This document shows, in pieces, positions 46,378 through 55,833 of a stretch of 64,000 nt of DNA. The position numbers were made by a program, and so were the translations under genes. The stretch lies in contig NZ_VNHX01000018.1 of the NCBI RefSeq assembly GCF_008124885.1, positions 35,199 through 99,198 on the forward strand, read 5' to 3'. Source of the DNA: Sphingobacterium allocomposti. GTDB taxonomy: Bacteria; Bacteroidota; Bacteroidia; Sphingobacteriales; Sphingobacteriaceae. The notes below the pieces were generated by a model that made no database searches, was not told the DNA's origin, and saw nothing but the letters and a program-made list of their open reading frames with translations. Numbering within the stretch: the first letter of the stretch is position 1; each line of letters starts with the position of its first letter.

Positions 46378-47286
46378 TCACAGCAATAACGTGAGTATTT
46401 CAAACTCCGTAAGTTCTACGGAAGCCCCCTGTAGCAGGAAAACAAGATAACGGAGGGAGGTAGGTAATATCCCAAAAAACTTCTTGAAACTCATGCTGAA
46501 GTGCGTGGCATGCTTATAACCGGTCATCCGGGCCACATCGGCGATCCGCACGTCGTCATTTAAGATCAGCTTCTTGGCATAAAGCATTTTCGTCTCCAGC
46601 GTGTAATGCATGATCGTCTTGCCGACGTGCTGCTTAAAATACTTTTTTAGATACTGCTCGTTCGTTCCTACAGCCTTCGCAAGCTCGCTGATGGTATAGC
46701 TTCTGGACAGATTCTGCTCGATCAGTTTCTGCGCTTGCATGATCTTCTCCAATAAGGGCGTGTGAATGGCCGTATCCGTGCCGGATGAGACCGCCTCGAG
46801 CTGGAGGGCCAGTGCATCGAGTAAGATGCTTTGCATACGGATACTTTTGGCGATATGTTCGGATCGGTGGTGATCGAAAGCCAACTGTTTTAAGAGGTGC
46901 AGGCGATTGGTGTCTGCGACGGCTACACGGCCATGTAAAAACTGGCAAAGAGGGCCCGTTAACGTTTCTTCAGGGATGAAAACCACCATCATGCCTTCGC
47001 TGCTGGGAGCCCCTTTTAGCCGGAATCGCTGCCCAGGGCCAATTTGCTGGATAATACTTTCGTTCTGTTCAGCACTTATGGGTGAATTATCCAAGTGGTA
47101 AAAAAAAGGGACGGAAACCTGGCAGAATATATTAATGTACCCCGCAGCGGGAAATGTCAAATCGAAACTGTCGTTTTCGGCTAGTACGGCATATGCCAAT
47201 GACGTATGGATCCTCTCAAAATTTCTCGCGTTTTTTGAAGGGATATAATTTTCGGAAGTTATATAATTATTTTCCAATTTTATCAT
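46378..47286 (-). CDS. AraC family transcriptional regulator
   Basis: A 302-residue regulator: an N-terminal beta-rich sensing half (1-190) and a C-terminal double helix-turn-helix (about 195-290; ISELAKAVGTNEQYLKKYFKQH and IADVARMTGYKHATHFSMSFKKFFG). The conserved second helix and the P-x-x-Y/L-R end (GILPTSLRYL) are present. It is divergent from the TonB receptor operon with 91 bp between starts, and probably controls it. AraC proteins of this layout often regulate iron-siderophore systems (PchR-like), which fits the neighbourhood, but the ligand is not shown. Confidence 0.9.
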   Translation of the reverse strand: MIKLENNYITSENYIPSKNARNFERIHTSLAYAVLAENDSFDLTFPAAGYINIFCQVSVPFFYHLDNSPISAEQNESIIQQIGPGQRFRLKGAPSSEGMMVVFIPEETLTGPLCQFLHGRVAVADTNRLHLLKQLAFDHHRSEHIAKSIRMQSILLDALALQLEAVSSGTDTAIHTPLLEKIMQAQKLIEQNLSRSYTISELAKAVGTNEQYLKKYFKQHVGKTIMHYTLETKMLYAKKLILNDDVRIADVARMTGYKHATHFSMSFKKFFGILPTSLRYLVFLLQGASVELTEFEILTLLL

Positions 47287-47296
47287 CTACGCTATT

Positions 47297-47372
47297 TAGA
47301 TTAATTCTATTTTTGCGTCGTCCTCTAATTTAGACTTGATCTAAAGACGTTCAAATATAGTACATTAATCTA
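47297..47372. promoter_or_regulatory. Divergent control region with nested inverted repeats
   Basis: Outer 9-base arms TAGATTAAT (47297-47305) and ATTAATCTA (47364-47372) enclose an inner repeat TTTAGA/TCTAAA with 5-base centre (47329-47345). A plus TAnnTTTG (TATTTTTG, 47308-47315) and a minus TATATTTG (47352-47359) lie between the outer arms and face each other. This is a plausible AraC operator region. Confidence 0.55.
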
Positions 47373-47377
47373 GTATA

Positions 47378-49849
47378 ATGAAACAGCTTTTTTCCGTAAT
47401 CCTATTTTTTAGCGCGTTTACTTCGGCTTTTGCGCAGTTTGGGACGCTGAAAGGAGTGGTGAGGACATCCGGTGGCGACGCGGTTAATGGGGCGACACTG
47501 AAAGTTATAGGAACTGCACTGACCGTCATGTCGGATGAAAGAGGCGCTTATGTCTTAGATCGCGTTCCCTATGGAAAACATATGCTGGAAGTAAGCTCCG
47601 TAGAAGTACACCGTGAACGGATTGCCATAAATATCGACCAGGAAGTGCAGGAACGCCATATAACGGTGAAAGCAAAAGGAACGATCGGTATTGAAGATGT
47701 ACGAATAGAGGGTAAGACCGTGAAAAGGGATATAGAAACAAGCGGATTTGCAGTCGCGGTTATCGAAACCAAAGAAGCCTCGCTTAGAAACCTCACGACC
47801 AACGAACTTTTGGATCGCGCCGTCGGTGTGCGCGTAAGACAAAATGGTGGTGTGGGTTCACAGGTAGATTATAATTTGAACGGGATGTCCGGGAGTACTA
47901 TCGGGATATTCATAGACGGTATAGAATCCTCGACTTTTGGCTCATCTTTTAATTTGAATAATATTCCGCCGGCGATGATTGAACGAATCGAAGTCTACAA
48001 AGGTGTGTTACCCGCACATTTATCAGGAAATTATATCGGTGGAGCGATAAATGTTGTCTTGAAGAAAGATTTTTCCCAAAATAATATAACTGTCGCGGCA
48101 TCCTATGGGTCTTTTAATACCTATAATACCGATGCAAGTGCAATTTATAGAGATAATAAATCTGGATTTACTTTTCGCGGAAGCGGCTTTCACACGCATT
48201 CAGACAATAGCTATACAACGTGGGGAGAATCGACGACTTATGTAGATTACCGGGGAGCTGTAACTCGGCCGTTTCGAGCCGAACGTTTCAACAACGTCTA
48301 TTATTCAACAGGAGGGCGTTTTGAAGCTGGCTTTACAGACGTCAAATGGGCGGATGTCTTTTTCCTCGGATATAACATTTCCAAAAGCTATGCAGAAGTG
48401 CCACATGGCATATCTATGGCAACACCTTATGTAGGACGTTTTAATGAAAGCAAGGCCAATGTCCTTAGCCTAAATTATCTTAAAAACAATTTGTTTGTGG
48501 AAGGGCTGACCTTAAATGTGAACGCTACAGCGAGCAACAGGAATACCTATTTGCAAGATACCGTGACTTATCTGTACAACTGGGATAACACGATTCGTGA
48601 GATAATCGACGATGGCGAGCGTAAACCCCTTCGGAGGATTTATACGGATGAACTCGGTCAGATACGCTATATGGCGCAACAGGGAAGGCCAACGATGACT
48701 AGCGTGGACCGGAACATAATCAATTCGCGTTCCAACTTAGCCTATACCGTACTCCCCGGACATAGATTGTCGCTAAACCATACCTATCGAAAAACAGATA
48801 GAGATGATAATGATTTATTGAACCCGGTTGACAAAGATTTGGTGACTACCAGCCAAAATATTCAGAATATATTGGCATTTAACTATGAAGCTCAGTTTTG
48901 GCAGGATAGGGTGAGAACAAACGCCCAACTGAAATACACGGGAGACCGCAATAATCAACGAAGAGTGGATTTCGTGAATCAAGGCGGACAGCAGGTCATC
49001 CATAGCAGGGATACCTCTATTTATTCAGACAACATCGGATATGCCTTCGCACTGGCGTTTAAATTTGCTTCCAGATTGTATCTGGTAACATCGCATGAAA
49101 ATTCGTACGTTTCTCCGACCGAAACACAGATGTTTGGAGAGCCCGAACAAAATATCATCTCAAATCTTGATCTGAAACCGGAGAGGAACGCAAACTTTAA
49201 TCTGGGCGTCCGTACGGACGCTTTCGATTTTGACAAACATAGAGTATCCGTGTATGCCAGCGCATTTTGGCGTAACGGCTATGATAAAATAGCAACAGAA
49301 ACACTCGACGCGTCCGAAATCGACAACGTTGATAATGCAACGTTGGATGTCACAAGATTTATCAATCTCGGTATGACCCAGGCACGAGGTTTTGAAGCAG
49401 AGATAATATACATATGGAATAACAGGTGGAATACCGTGTTTAACTTTTCCAAGTTTAACAACCTTTACAAGCAGGAATTTGACGATCAGGGCAATCCAAG
49501 CCCTTACCATAATCAGCAGGTTGCCAACGAGCCTTACTTTAATATCAACTTGAATACACAGTATCGATTGAATAATGTTTTTCAACAAAAATCCGTATTG
49601 AATTTGTACTACAATTTTGGTTATGTGCATTCCTATAATATTGCTTGGGGCAATCCAAACTGGGGGATTACGCCTACGCAATATATGCATGACCTGGGGA
49701 TGAGCTACCGTTTTCCGTCGCAAAGGCTTGTGGCTAGTGTTGACATAAAAAATATGTTTAATGGCGAGCTGTACGATAATTTTAAAAAACAGAAGCCCGG
49801 TAGGGGTATATATCTAAAGCTAAATTACACGATCAACAAATTTTTATAA
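47378..49849 (+). CDS. TonB-dependent receptor, XusA-like
   Basis: An 823-residue outer-membrane receptor: signal peptide MKQLFSVILFFSAFTSAFAQ, a CarboxypepD_reg domain (25-95), a plug (about 125-235, TTNELLDRAVGVRVRQNGGVG, IFIDGIESSTFGSS and IERIEVYKGVLPAHL), and a 22-strand type barrel to the last strand LKLNYTINKFL. It is closer to classical siderophore receptors than to SusC and has no SusD partner. It precedes a DUF4374 lipoprotein by 22 bp, the order seen in xenosiderophore utilisation (Xus) loci of Bacteroides. The ligand is inferred to be a ferric siderophore or related chelate. GC and codon use look lower than in the genes on both sides. Confidence 0.9.
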   Translation: MKQLFSVILFFSAFTSAFAQFGTLKGVVRTSGGDAVNGATLKVIGTALTVMSDERGAYVLDRVPYGKHMLEVSSVEVHRERIAINIDQEVQERHITVKAKGTIGIEDVRIEGKTVKRDIETSGFAVAVIETKEASLRNLTTNELLDRAVGVRVRQNGGVGSQVDYNLNGMSGSTIGIFIDGIESSTFGSSFNLNNIPPAMIERIEVYKGVLPAHLSGNYIGGAINVVLKKDFSQNNITVAASYGSFNTYNTDASAIYRDNKSGFTFRGSGFHTHSDNSYTTWGESTTYVDYRGAVTRPFRAERFNNVYYSTGGRFEAGFTDVKWADVFFLGYNISKSYAEVPHGISMATPYVGRFNESKANVLSLNYLKNNLFVEGLTLNVNATASNRNTYLQDTVTYLYNWDNTIREIIDDGERKPLRRIYTDELGQIRYMAQQGRPTMTSVDRNIINSRSNLAYTVLPGHRLSLNHTYRKTDRDDNDLLNPVDKDLVTTSQNIQNILAFNYEAQFWQDRVRTNAQLKYTGDRNNQRRVDFVNQGGQQVIHSRDTSIYSDNIGYAFALAFKFASRLYLVTSHENSYVSPTETQMFGEPEQNIISNLDLKPERNANFNLGVRTDAFDFDKHRVSVYASAFWRNGYDKIATETLDASEIDNVDNATLDVTRFINLGMTQARGFEAEIIYIWNNRWNTVFNFSKFNNLYKQEFDDQGNPSPYHNQQVANEPYFNINLNTQYRLNNVFQQKSVLNLYYNFGYVHSYNIAWGNPNWGITPTQYMHDLGMSYRFPSQRLVASVDIKNMFNGELYDNFKKQKPGRGIYLKLNYTINKFL

Positions 49850-49871
49850 AAAATATAAATTACTTAATAGT

Positions 49872-51272
49872 ATGAAAAATAATTTATTCAAAACGGCTCT
49901 TTATGGCGCAGTTATAGCAAGCATATCTTTGGCTGGTTGTTCTAAAAACAATGATCCCAATCCCGACGAGCCGGGAGGACAAGAAGGCACACGGTGGATT
50001 ACCTTGGCTGCTGCGCAATCCAGTGGGACGGGGGGAGCGCCTCCTACATCAGCTAATGGTAACGGTGGTATTTTCGTCTATGGTATAACCCACGAGCAGG
50101 CCATAGACCCCACTTTTGAATTGGATATCCACACTGGAGCAAATAGAGGCTTTCAAATTACTTCTCCCCGTACATCCCGTATACAAGCGTCTGAAGATGG
50201 ATCAACCTTATGGGATATCCAGTATACCGGGGATGATGCCGGCGTATTTTCAAGCTATGCTGTAAATGGTCAGAGCAACTATGAAATGGTCGGAAGACAG
50301 GTCAATACTCAGCCCATATTGGGGAACAACCCGCGGTGGGTTAAATCAACAGATGAGATCGGTATCGCGGTTAATTCAGATGGCGAAACATTAACCACAG
50401 AATACACCGGAACAGGGCTAAATGCCACGTTTGTACGTAATGTGCGGACGGTTTCTATTGTTTCTTTGGACCTTAAGGATCCTGGGATGACCAATACGCG
50501 TCAAGTCCCTGTAGCATTTCCCGATGCGCTTGCTGCACAGGGGTACACATTGGGTCGTGTTGATGTGCCGGTACTAAATAAGGCGCAGGATAAGGTTTAT
50601 ATCGGGTGTAATGTGAGCAAGATAGACCCTACCAAGCCAACATTAAATTCGAATGGTCAGGTCGTTTGGACAACAACTGATCCAAATAGGGAGATAGGAA
50701 CGGTGACGCTAGTGATGGATTATCCGTCGTTCAGAAACCCTGAATTTATCATTTCTGAAGTAGCACACGTTAATAATCACGGTTATAGAACTAAAAATCA
50801 ATATGTAGCAGACGATGGCCATGTTTACCAAGCGGCTGCTTCACACGGTACAGGGCATCAAATATTGCGCATTAGTAGTTCGACCAATAAATATGACGAT
50901 TCTTATGAATTCAATCTGAACACGGCTTTGGGTATAAATGATGCGGGCATAGCCGTATGGAAATATATCAAAGGCGGTATCGGTGTGGTATTGTATAGAA
51001 GAGGGGGAAGTGGGGCTCATCTGGCATTGATCGATTTAAATGCCAAGACAGCAACGCCGATAACCACGGATATACAACAAGCCGATGAGGATTTGTCTAC
51101 AGCTATAGGGCAATATCAGAACATTACTACTGTAGGCGATTACGTCTACGCGCCGATATCTCCGTCCGGCAAAGATGGCAACTTGTGGGTGATCAATTGG
51201 AAAACGGGAGAGGTTACAAAAGGAGCCAAATTAAAAGGATATTCTTTTGCGCATTATATTGGTTCTTATTAA
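49872..51272 (+). CDS. DUF4374 surface lipoprotein, XusB-like
   Basis: A 466-residue lipoprotein, lipobox LAGC with Cys near residue 23 (ASISLAGCSKNND) followed by an acidic/proline tail that in this phylum favours export to the cell surface (DPNPDEPGG). The rest is a beta-propeller-like DUF4374 domain. XusB of Bacteroides thetaiotaomicron, a DUF4374 protein, is a lipoprotein that binds Fe-enterobactin and works with the receptor XusA; this protein is placed to do the same for the receptor 22 bp upstream. A hairpin containing a promoter element follows at 51289-51318. The region is AT-richer than the downstream genes. Confidence 0.85.
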   Translation: MKNNLFKTALYGAVIASISLAGCSKNNDPNPDEPGGQEGTRWITLAAAQSSGTGGAPPTSANGNGGIFVYGITHEQAIDPTFELDIHTGANRGFQITSPRTSRIQASEDGSTLWDIQYTGDDAGVFSSYAVNGQSNYEMVGRQVNTQPILGNNPRWVKSTDEIGIAVNSDGETLTTEYTGTGLNATFVRNVRTVSIVSLDLKDPGMTNTRQVPVAFPDALAAQGYTLGRVDVPVLNKAQDKVYIGCNVSKIDPTKPTLNSNGQVVWTTTDPNREIGTVTLVMDYPSFRNPEFIISEVAHVNNHGYRTKNQYVADDGHVYQAAASHGTGHQILRISSSTNKYDDSYEFNLNTALGINDAGIAVWKYIKGGIGVVLYRRGGSGAHLALIDLNAKTATPITTDIQQADEDLSTAIGQYQNITTVGDYVYAPISPSGKDGNLWVINWKTGEVTKGAKLKGYSFAHYIGSY

Positions 51273-51288
51273 TTGTATAACAATGAGA

Positions 51289-51318
51289 TCAGGTAAAGCG
51301 TATCTTTGCTTTACCTGA
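51289..51318 (+). promoter_or_regulatory. Hairpin with a TAnnTTTG promoter element in its loop
   Basis: Perfect 11-bp arms (51289-51299 and 51308-51318) surround an 8-base loop; TATCTTTG occupies 51301-51308. It lies after the DUF4374 stop (51272) and 18 bases before the ankyrin gene start, so the same DNA could end the upstream transcript and start the downstream one. Confidence 0.6.
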
Positions 51319-51335
51319 CTATAAAGAAAATAGAG

Positions 51336-52886
51336 ATGAAAAAAATCATTTTATCCGCATTCCTGCTCGCAACGTTGACTGTTTCCGCGCAGCAACCGGC
51401 TCCTTCCAATACCCTAATGAACCCCGATTTCTGGAAATCCAAACCATCCATTGAACAGGTAAAAGCGGAAATAGCCAAAGGCAATAGCCCGTCTGAGCCC
51501 GATGCAGCTTCCTGGGACCCGACAGCGAGAGCTATTCTGAATGGGGCTCCCCTGGAAACTATTAAGTTTATGGTCGAATACGACGGTAATGGTGTCCACA
51601 AAAAGACCCATCACAGTGCTTCCTACCTGCACTGGGCCGCGGGAACAGGAAACGCAGATTTAGTGGCCTACCTTATCGAAAAGGGTTCAGACATACATCT
51701 GAATGACAGTCACGGCCGTTCTGTGGCCGAGAATGCTGCCGTAAGTAACAGCAGTGATAACCTGGCGGTGCTGGAGGCCCTTTTTAAAGCGGGCGTAGAT
51801 CCGAAGCAGAAATTTGGCGATGGTGCCACGTTGTTATTGCTGGGGATCGCCACAGACCCCGAGCTTACCAAATCTGACTATCTTGTGTCTAAAGGGCTGT
51901 CATATGCGGACACCGATGAATACGGAAGTACGGCGGTGGACTATGCCGCGAAATTGGGCAACAGGACATTGATGGAAAAATTGGTGGCTAAAGGTATAAA
52001 GCCGACGAACAATGCCTTGTTCTTTGCGACACAAGGTTCACGGATGCACCAAAACGGCCTTGAAACCTATCAATATTTGGTAGAACAACTTAAGCTCGAC
52101 CCGAAAGCGATCTATCCGAAAGACGGCGCCACAATTCTACATCCGCTGGTTCGCCGCCCCAATGCAGAGGTAATCCAGTACTTTCTCGAGAAGGGTGTGG
52201 ACGTCAACAAACGCGATTTAGAAGGTAATACGGTGTTGATGAATGCCGCTGCCGGAAGAGACGCGGAATTGGTTGCCACGCTGATAGAAAAAACTGCAGA
52301 CATTAATGCGGTCAACGATAAAGGCGAGTCGGCATTGACCAAGGCCGTGGCCAACAGCTCCGCGGAAGTGGTGGCGTTGTTATTAAAAAAAGGTGCCGAT
52401 GTACAGGTGGTTGATCGGGATGGAAACAACCTGGCGTCTTATTGGTTTAACTCGTTCCGCGAAGGCAGAGCCGGAGGTTTGATGGGCGCTCCTCAGGGCC
52501 AACGGCCGGAGGCCGCTGCGTCTGGTCGCCCGCAGGTAGACGACTTTTCAGAGAAGTTGGCTCTATTAAAAGATCACGGACTGGATGTAACGAAGCCGCA
52601 GGGCAACGGAAGCTCGCTGTTTCACCTGGCCGTGGCGAAAGAGAGCGTTTCCCTCGTTAAAAAAGCGGCAGCTCTAGGTGCCGATATCAACGCTCAGGAC
52701 GCCGAAGGAACAACAGCGTTGCACAAAGCGGCTTTAATAGCGAAAGACGATGAGCTGCTCAAGACGCTGGTAGCGCTGGGCGCAAAAAAAGACTTGAGAA
52801 CAGAGTTTGATGAAACCGCGTATGAGCTTGCTCAGGAGAACGACTTTCTGAAAAGCAACAACGTGTCTGTCGATTTCTTAAAGTAA
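51336..52886 (+). CDS. Exported ankyrin-repeat protein
   Basis: A 516-residue protein with signal peptide [19 protein letters not shown] and ankyrin repeats through most of its length, for example [68 protein letters not shown] and [25 protein letters not shown]. Periplasmic ankyrin proteins act as binding scaffolds; here the partner could be a component of the same iron system. The frame is open upstream to 51306, but the ATG at 51336 gives the signal peptide and follows the promoter hairpin. About 100 residues near 385-420 are Gly/Pro-rich linker-like. Confidence 0.88.
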   Translation: MKKIILSAFLLATLTVSAQQPAPSNTLMNPDFWKSKPSIEQVKAEIAKGNSPSEPDAASWDPTARAILNGAPLETIKFMVEYDGNGVHKKTHHSASYLHWAAGTGNADLVAYLIEKGSDIHLNDSHGRSVAENAAVSNSSDNLAVLEALFKAGVDPKQKFGDGATLLLLGIATDPELTKSDYLVSKGLSYADTDEYGSTAVDYAAKLGNRTLMEKLVAKGIKPTNNALFFATQGSRMHQNGLETYQYLVEQLKLDPKAIYPKDGATILHPLVRRPNAEVIQYFLEKGVDVNKRDLEGNTVLMNAAAGRDAELVATLIEKTADINAVNDKGESALTKAVANSSAEVVALLLKKGADVQVVDRDGNNLASYWFNSFREGRAGGLMGAPQGQRPEAAASGRPQVDDFSEKLALLKDHGLDVTKPQGNGSSLFHLAVAKESVSLVKKAAALGADINAQDAEGTTALHKAALIAKDDELLKTLVALGAKKDLRTEFDETAYELAQENDFLKSNNVSVDFLK

Positions 52887-53124
52887 TCCCCTTCACCGTC
52901 ATTCGACGAGGACGAGGGAGAAACTACGGTTAGGACGGAAAGAAGTTGCAAGGTAAATTCAGCTCGTCTATTCGTTTTCAGATTTATCGGAGAGGGGCCC
53001 TTGGGTCTCCTGCCGATGTTGTTGAAATAACGTTTAAAAGAGGGATGTCGTCGGATGACGTTTTAAAACCAGTCCTCTTCGATGTTATGAACGGTTTAAA
53101 ATAAAGTTGTACAGTACATGACGC

Positions 53125-53132
53125 TAGTTTTG
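53125..53132 (+). promoter_or_regulatory. Probable promoter of the DUF2271-PepSY-apbE operon
   Basis: TAGTTTTG, matching TAnnTTTG, 23 bases before the ATG at 53156. Confidence 0.5.
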
Positions 53133-53155
53133 TCGTGTGCCAAATAAAATTGATA

Positions 53156-53638
53156 ATGAAAATAGTACACAAAGTGGCGGTAGCGTTTGTTTTCTGCTTT
53201 GTAGCAAATTTCACGCTGGCGCAAACCAGCAAGTACAAGTGCATGATTCAAATGACCGCTTATCAGGGTGAAAAAGCCTATGTCATTGTTTCCCTGGTCA
53301 ACCCCAAAGGTGAATATGAAAAAACACTTGCCGTACTTGGCCCTGACAAACAGTGGTTCAACACCTTAAAGGAATGGTATAAGTTCCAGACAAAGACGCG
53401 GGAAAAAATCAATACAGTTACCGGAGCGTCCGTGGGCGGGGGCGACCGCGCCGTGCGCACCCTTGAAATCGACGATTCAAAACTGAATAAAGGATATAAA
53501 CTGCGCTTTGAGTCGGCCGTAGAGGAACAGAAATACCATGTTAAAGACGTGGAGCTCGCGGTAACGCCTGAGGGGCTGGTAAAACGTACGGAGGGTAGTG
53601 GATATATCCGTTTTGTTAAACTAAGCAAGGTGCAATAA
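53156..53638 (+). CDS. DUF2271 protein with a probable FMN-attachment motif
   Basis: A 160-residue exported protein (signal peptide about 1-22, ending TLAQ) of the DUF2271 family: beta-rich, with WFNTLKEWYKFQ and the motif INTVTGASVGGGDR. The TGAS at residues 89-92 resembles the S/T-G-A-S/T site at which ApbE attaches FMN to Thr or Ser, as in NqrC, so Ser92 is a candidate flavin-bearing residue. It is 10 bp before the PepSY-reductase gene and two genes before apbE, the exact set expected for a flavinylated periplasmic electron carrier. The frame is open to 53135, but MKIVHKVAV gives the signal peptide. Confidence 0.85.
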   Translation: MKIVHKVAVAFVFCFVANFTLAQTSKYKCMIQMTAYQGEKAYVIVSLVNPKGEYEKTLAVLGPDKQWFNTLKEWYKFQTKTREKINTVTGASVGGGDRAVRTLEIDDSKLNKGYKLRFESAVEEQKYHVKDVELAVTPEGLVKRTEGSGYIRFVKLSKVQ

Positions 53639-53648
53639 AGCTGCGAGG

Positions 53649-55829
53649 ATGACGCTATCTATCTGGCGCTATGCCCATCTGGCCTTAGCCCTTGTCTCTT
53701 CGCTGTTTTTGCTGATTCTATCGGTTACAGGTGTGATCCTGGCCTTCGCTGCCGTCGAAGAAAAAACATATGGCTTTAAGGTGAGGGACTTCGGGGAAAT
53801 AACCTTGGCCCAGACCGTGGACGCGCTGCAGGAAACCTATCCTGAAGTCGTCGAGCTAACGGTAGACCATAATCAGTTTGTTGCAATCGATGCATTCGAC
53901 GAGAACGGCGAGCCTGTAAAGGGGTACATCGACCCGAGGACAGGCGCCATGCTTGGAGAACTAAAACCTCAAAGCGACTTCGTCCAATGGAACATAGCGC
54001 TGCACCGATCTCTTTTCCTCAAGGAGACAGGCCGGGCCATTGTGGGGGTGGTTTCCTTTCTACTGTTTCTCATCACGATTTCAGGCGTTGTTCTGATTGC
54101 AAAACGCCAGCAGGGCCTGCGGAATTTTTTTGCTAAGATCAACAAAGATTCGTTTTCCCAGTATTTCCATGTAGTCACCGGGCGTCTTTTCCTTATTCCC
54201 GTATTGTTGCTTGCCTTAACGGGCACCTATCTTTTTATGGTCAGAATGGGATTGGTGGGAAGCCAAAATAGAAATATTGCTACTATCGTCGCCAGTGAAG
54301 ATACGAAAGGCAGGCAAGCAGTAGATTTTCCTGTATTTCAGGAGACTTTCCTTGCCGACGTGGAGAAAGTAGAGTTTCCCTTCGTACCGGACGATCCGGA
54401 GGAACACTATGTGCTGAAGCTCAGGGATCGCGAGCTGGTGGTTAACCAGATTACGGGCACAATCGTCGAAGAAATCCGGTATCCCTATAGCCTGCTGCTT
54501 GAAAAGCTCAGCCTCGACCTTCACACGGGACGAACAAGCGTAATCTGGGCCGTTATCCTAGGTTTTGCATCGCTGAACATCCTGTTTTTTGTGTATACCG
54601 GCTTTGCCATAACCATCCGGAGGAAAGGAACAACAGTCAAAAACAAGTTCAACCCGTCGAATGCGAATTACGTTATCTTAGTAGGGTCGGAAAATGGCAG
54701 TACATGGTTTTTCGCCAACAAAATACATCAACAGCTGCTTGCCTTGGGACAAAAATCTTTTCTCACCGACATGAACAGGTTTGCATACTTTCCGGAGGCC
54801 ACACATCTCCTAATCTTCAGCTCAACCTATGGTTTAGGAACGGCGCCGGCTAACGCGGTACAGTTTGAAAAGCTCGTTTCGAAATTTCCGCAGCGCCATT
54901 CTGTGCGGTATTCGGTAGTCGGATTCGGATCAAAGGCTTATCCGGATTTTTGTGCATACGCCAAAAGCGTCGATACGCTGTTGTCAAAGCAAGGCTGGGC
55001 GGTACAGCAGCTCGGCGTCTGTACGGTCAACGATCGGTCGGTCGAGGAATTCTTAAGTTGGGGCCGTGCCTGGAGCAGTCAAATGCCTTTCCGTATCGAC
55101 CTTACTCCAGCGCTATATACCTCTAAAATAACGGGTCTAAAAACCTTTTCTGTTCTCGAAAAGACGGCCGTCAGTGAGGATAATGCAACATTTAGGGTGG
55201 TGCTTCGGCCGCAACGCAGACGCTCGTTTCAGTCGGGTGACCTCCTGGCCATTTATCCCGGCGACGATGGCCGCGAGCGGCTGTACTCCATCGCGAAGGT
55301 CGGAAACGATATACAGCTGATGGTTAAGCTGCATCCGGATGGGCTGGGTTCCTCTTTCCTTTATCGTTTAGAGAAAGAAGCGCGGATCAAAGGCCGGATA
55401 ATAGTCAATAAGGGATTTCATTTTCCTACCAAGGCACCTGCAGTTGCGATGATTGCCAACGGCACCGGTATTGCTCCGTTTTTGGGCATGATTGCGGAAA
55501 ACAGGAAGAAACGACCAATCCGTCTTTATGTCGGCTTTCGCCACGGCAACGCGCTCACCGAGCAATATCATAGGTTTGCTCAGCAGGAAATCGCGGACGG
55601 TAGGTTAGCTGGCTTTAACATTGCTTTTTCGCGTGGCGACAATCCGCAGTACGTGATGGACCTGGTACGGAAAGATGCAGATTTTTTCCGTGACCTGCTA
55701 GAGAGCGGCGGTGTTGTCATGATCTGTGGATCGCTGGCTATGCAGAAAGATATAGAACAGCTTCTTGCGGGGATATGTGCTAAAGATCTGACCTCTTATG
55801 GCAGGCAAATTCTCACGGATTGTTATTAA
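53649..55829 (+). CDS. PepSY transmembrane protein fused to flavodoxin and ferredoxin reductase domains
   Basis: A 726-residue inner-membrane flavoprotein. Residues 1-325 are a PepSY_TM region with four helices (about 11-34, 131-151, 181-199, 296-323); His10, His119, His174 and His292 sit at helix ends like haem b ligands of the family. Residues 338-480 form a flavodoxin-like domain (VGSENGSTWFFANKI), and 495-726 a NAD(P)H:flavin reductase domain with RERLYSIAKV (FAD) and ANGTGIAPFLGMI (nucleotide). It would move electrons from cytoplasmic NAD(P)H across the membrane. XusC of Bacteroides is a PepSY protein; this version carries a full reductase. The end overlaps the upstream limit of the apbE frame. 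Confidence 0.9.
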   Translation: MTLSIWRYAHLALALVSSLFLLILSVTGVILAFAAVEEKTYGFKVRDFGEITLAQTVDALQETYPEVVELTVDHNQFVAIDAFDENGEPVKGYIDPRTGAMLGELKPQSDFVQWNIALHRSLFLKETGRAIVGVVSFLLFLITISGVVLIAKRQQGLRNFFAKINKDSFSQYFHVVTGRLFLIPVLLLALTGTYLFMVRMGLVGSQNRNIATIVASEDTKGRQAVDFPVFQETFLADVEKVEFPFVPDDPEEHYVLKLRDRELVVNQITGTIVEEIRYPYSLLLEKLSLDLHTGRTSVIWAVILGFASLNILFFVYTGFAITIRRKGTTVKNKFNPSNANYVILVGSENGSTWFFANKIHQQLLALGQKSFLTDMNRFAYFPEATHLLIFSSTYGLGTAPANAVQFEKLVSKFPQRHSVRYSVVGFGSKAYPDFCAYAKSVDTLLSKQGWAVQQLGVCTVNDRSVEEFLSWGRAWSSQMPFRIDLTPALYTSKITGLKTFSVLEKTAVSEDNATFRVVLRPQRRRSFQSGDLLAIYPGDDGRERLYSIAKVGNDIQLMVKLHPDGLGSSFLYRLEKEARIKGRIIVNKGFHFPTKAPAVAMIANGTGIAPFLGMIAENRKKRPIRLYVGFRHGNALTEQYHRFAQQEIADGRLAGFNIAFSRGDNPQYVMDLVRKDADFFRDLLESGGVVMICGSLAMQKDIEQLLAGICAKDLTSYGRQILTDCY

Positions 55830-55833
55830 CGTG

